Shown here: piece after piece, positions 63,215-64,000 of the stretch | Layout: every line of letters starts with the position of its first letter | How positions within the stretch are numbered: the first letter of the stretch is position 1 | Assembly: GCF_011764485.1 (NCBI RefSeq) | Contig: NZ_AP022848.1 | Coordinates: 2,880,001-2,944,000 of the forward strand | Origin: Bosea sp. ANAM02 | GTDB taxonomy: Bacteria; Pseudomonadota; Alphaproteobacteria; Rhizobiales; Beijerinckiaceae | Length of the DNA: 64,000 nt | Reading direction: 5' to 3' | Translations under genes and position numbers: made by a program | The notes under the pieces: model-generated | Told to the model about the DNA's origin: nothing | Database searches by the model: none | The model's input: only the letters and a program-made list of their open reading frames with translations

Positions 63215-63625
63215 ATGAATATCGGCGAAGCCGCGACCCGCTCCGGCGTCAGCGCCAAGATGATCCGCTACTACGAGAGCATCGGCCTGATCACCGCGCC
63301 GGCCCGCACGGCCGCGCAATACCGGGTCTATGCCCCCGACGACGTGCATACGCTGCGCTTCGTACGCCGCTCGCGCGATCTCGGCTTCTCGCTGGAGGAG
63401 ACGCGCGAACTGCTCGCGCTCTGGCGCGACAAGAGCCGGGCCAGCGCCGATGTGAAGAACCTCGCCATGGCGCATGTGCGCGAACTCGAGGAAAAGGCGG
63501 CCGAGCTTAAGGCCATGGCCGACACGTTGCGGCATCTGGCGACGCATTGCCATGGCGACCACCGGCCGGATTGCCCGATCCTGGCGGACTTCGCGGCTCC
63601 CCCTTCGACGCAGGCCAAAGCCTGA
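63215..63625 (+). CDS. cueR: Copper-responsive MerR-family activator CueR/HmrR
   Basis: The 136-residue regulator has an N-terminal winged helix (MNIGEAATRSGVSAKMIRYYESIGLI), a long dimerisation helix (ADVKNLAMAHVRELEEKAAELKAMADTL) and a metal loop with C112 and C120 (THCHGDHRPDC), spaced as in Cu(I)-binding CueR. It should activate the copA promoter at 60484. It has the same strand as copA, but a repeat lies between, so it may be separately transcribed or read through. Confidence 0.95.
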   Translation: MNIGEAATRSGVSAKMIRYYESIGLITAPARTAAQYRVYAPDDVHTLRFVRRSRDLGFSLEETRELLALWRDKSRASADVKNLAMAHVRELEEKAAELKAMADTLRHLATHCHGDHRPDCPILADFAAPPSTQAKA

Positions 63626-63791
63626 GACGCTGCTCCGCCATGCACTGAATGTCTGGACGGGGCGGCACGGGATTGCTCATATGCCACCGCCCACCAGAGG
63701 CGGGTCCGGCCCGGCCGCATCGGCCCTGTCGGGGAATCCGCCTCTCAACAAAAGACGGGGAACGCGCGTGCGGTCCCCAGGCGGAACGACA

Positions 63792-64000
63792 ATGGACAAT
63801 CGAAACGATCTCTGGCGGCATGTCGATGCGAACAAGGAGCGCCTGATCGCGCTTTCCGACCGGGTCTGGGGCATGCCGGAGGTGTGCTACACAGAGAAGC
63901 GCTCCGTCGCCGAGCATATCGCCGAGCTGAAGCACCAGGGCTTCAAGATCACCGAGAATGTCGCCGACATCCCGACAGCGGTGATCGGCGAGGCCGGCGA
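63792..64000 (+). CDS. M20-family metallopeptidase/amidohydrolase (N-terminus only)
   Basis: The first 69 residues are visible, cut by the window end: DNRNDLWRHVDANKERLIALSDRVWGMPEVCYTEKRSVAEHIAELKHQGFKITENVADIPTAVIGEAG. This matches the start of M20 aminoacylase/aminobenzoyl-glutamate hydrolase proteins (the WxxPExxxxE motif). The metal-binding residues lie beyond the window. No promoter was recognised in the 166 nt after cueR. Confidence 0.8.
   Translation, partial: MDNRNDLWRHVDANKERLIALSDRVWGMPEVCYTEKRSVAEHIAELKHQGFKITENVADIPTAVIGEAG

Overview
The window is a GC-rich, densely packed chromosomal segment from an alphaproteobacterium. Gene order points to Hyphomicrobiales, and I would guess a Bosea-like genus. 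The markers are sdhE/mfd divergent from recG, tpiA-secG-pyrG, valS-popZ-tolC with an isoaspartyl-methyltransferase-like gene, a BA14K-type secreted protein and a GGAAC/CGTT general-stress promoter. The genus is inference. No phage, intact insertion sequence, rRNA or CRISPR array was seen.

Region 1 (1-11651) is the accessory part. A LuxR-type regulator (cut by the window edge) and a GntR/FCD regulator precede a catabolic island: type II dehydroquinase (aroQ), a TetR regulator, a polar-amino-acid-type ABC importer (two permeases, binding protein, ATPase), a Gfo/Idh/MocA dehydrogenase, an AroE-like dehydrogenase, a 3-dehydroshikimate dehydratase fused to an HPPD-like domain, and protocatechuate 3,4-dioxygenase (pcaH, pcaG). 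Together these could import quinate/shikimate-type hydroaromatic acids, oxidise and dehydrate them to protocatechuate and open the ring. The later beta-ketoadipate genes are not here. Control elements include two direct-repeat operators over a promoter, a 40-nt palindrome against the first permease's ribosome site, and a strong hairpin between binding protein and ATPase.

Region 2 (11652-26710) is core: mfd, sdhE, recG, two membrane proteins, glmS, glmU and the periplasmic glucan genes opgG/opgH. Region 3 (26711-30540) holds a VOC protein, a DUF350-DUF1190-glutathionylspermidine-synthase-like operon and a GFA-family protein. Region 4 (30539-42460) is pyrG, secG, tpiA, ppiD, trpE, a YqhA-like membrane protein, a BA14K protein, xthA, a Sel1-repeat protein and ilvD. 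Region 5 (42800-51620) is a YqaA-like membrane protein, valS, dps, a stress flavin-binding-type gene, popZ, tolC, the PIMT-like gene and tRNA-Asn. Region 6 (51780-53040) has tRNA-Cys followed by sparse tiny ORFs. Region 7 (53044-64000) is photolyase, an SDR, AlaX editing protein, sseA, a His-rich cupin, modABC with a ModE-type box, copA with a textbook CueR promoter, cueR, and the start of an M20 peptidase.

Two families of structured intergenic repeats recur at eleven places. Most lie between convergent genes or at 3' ends, and none was seen in a divergent promoter region.
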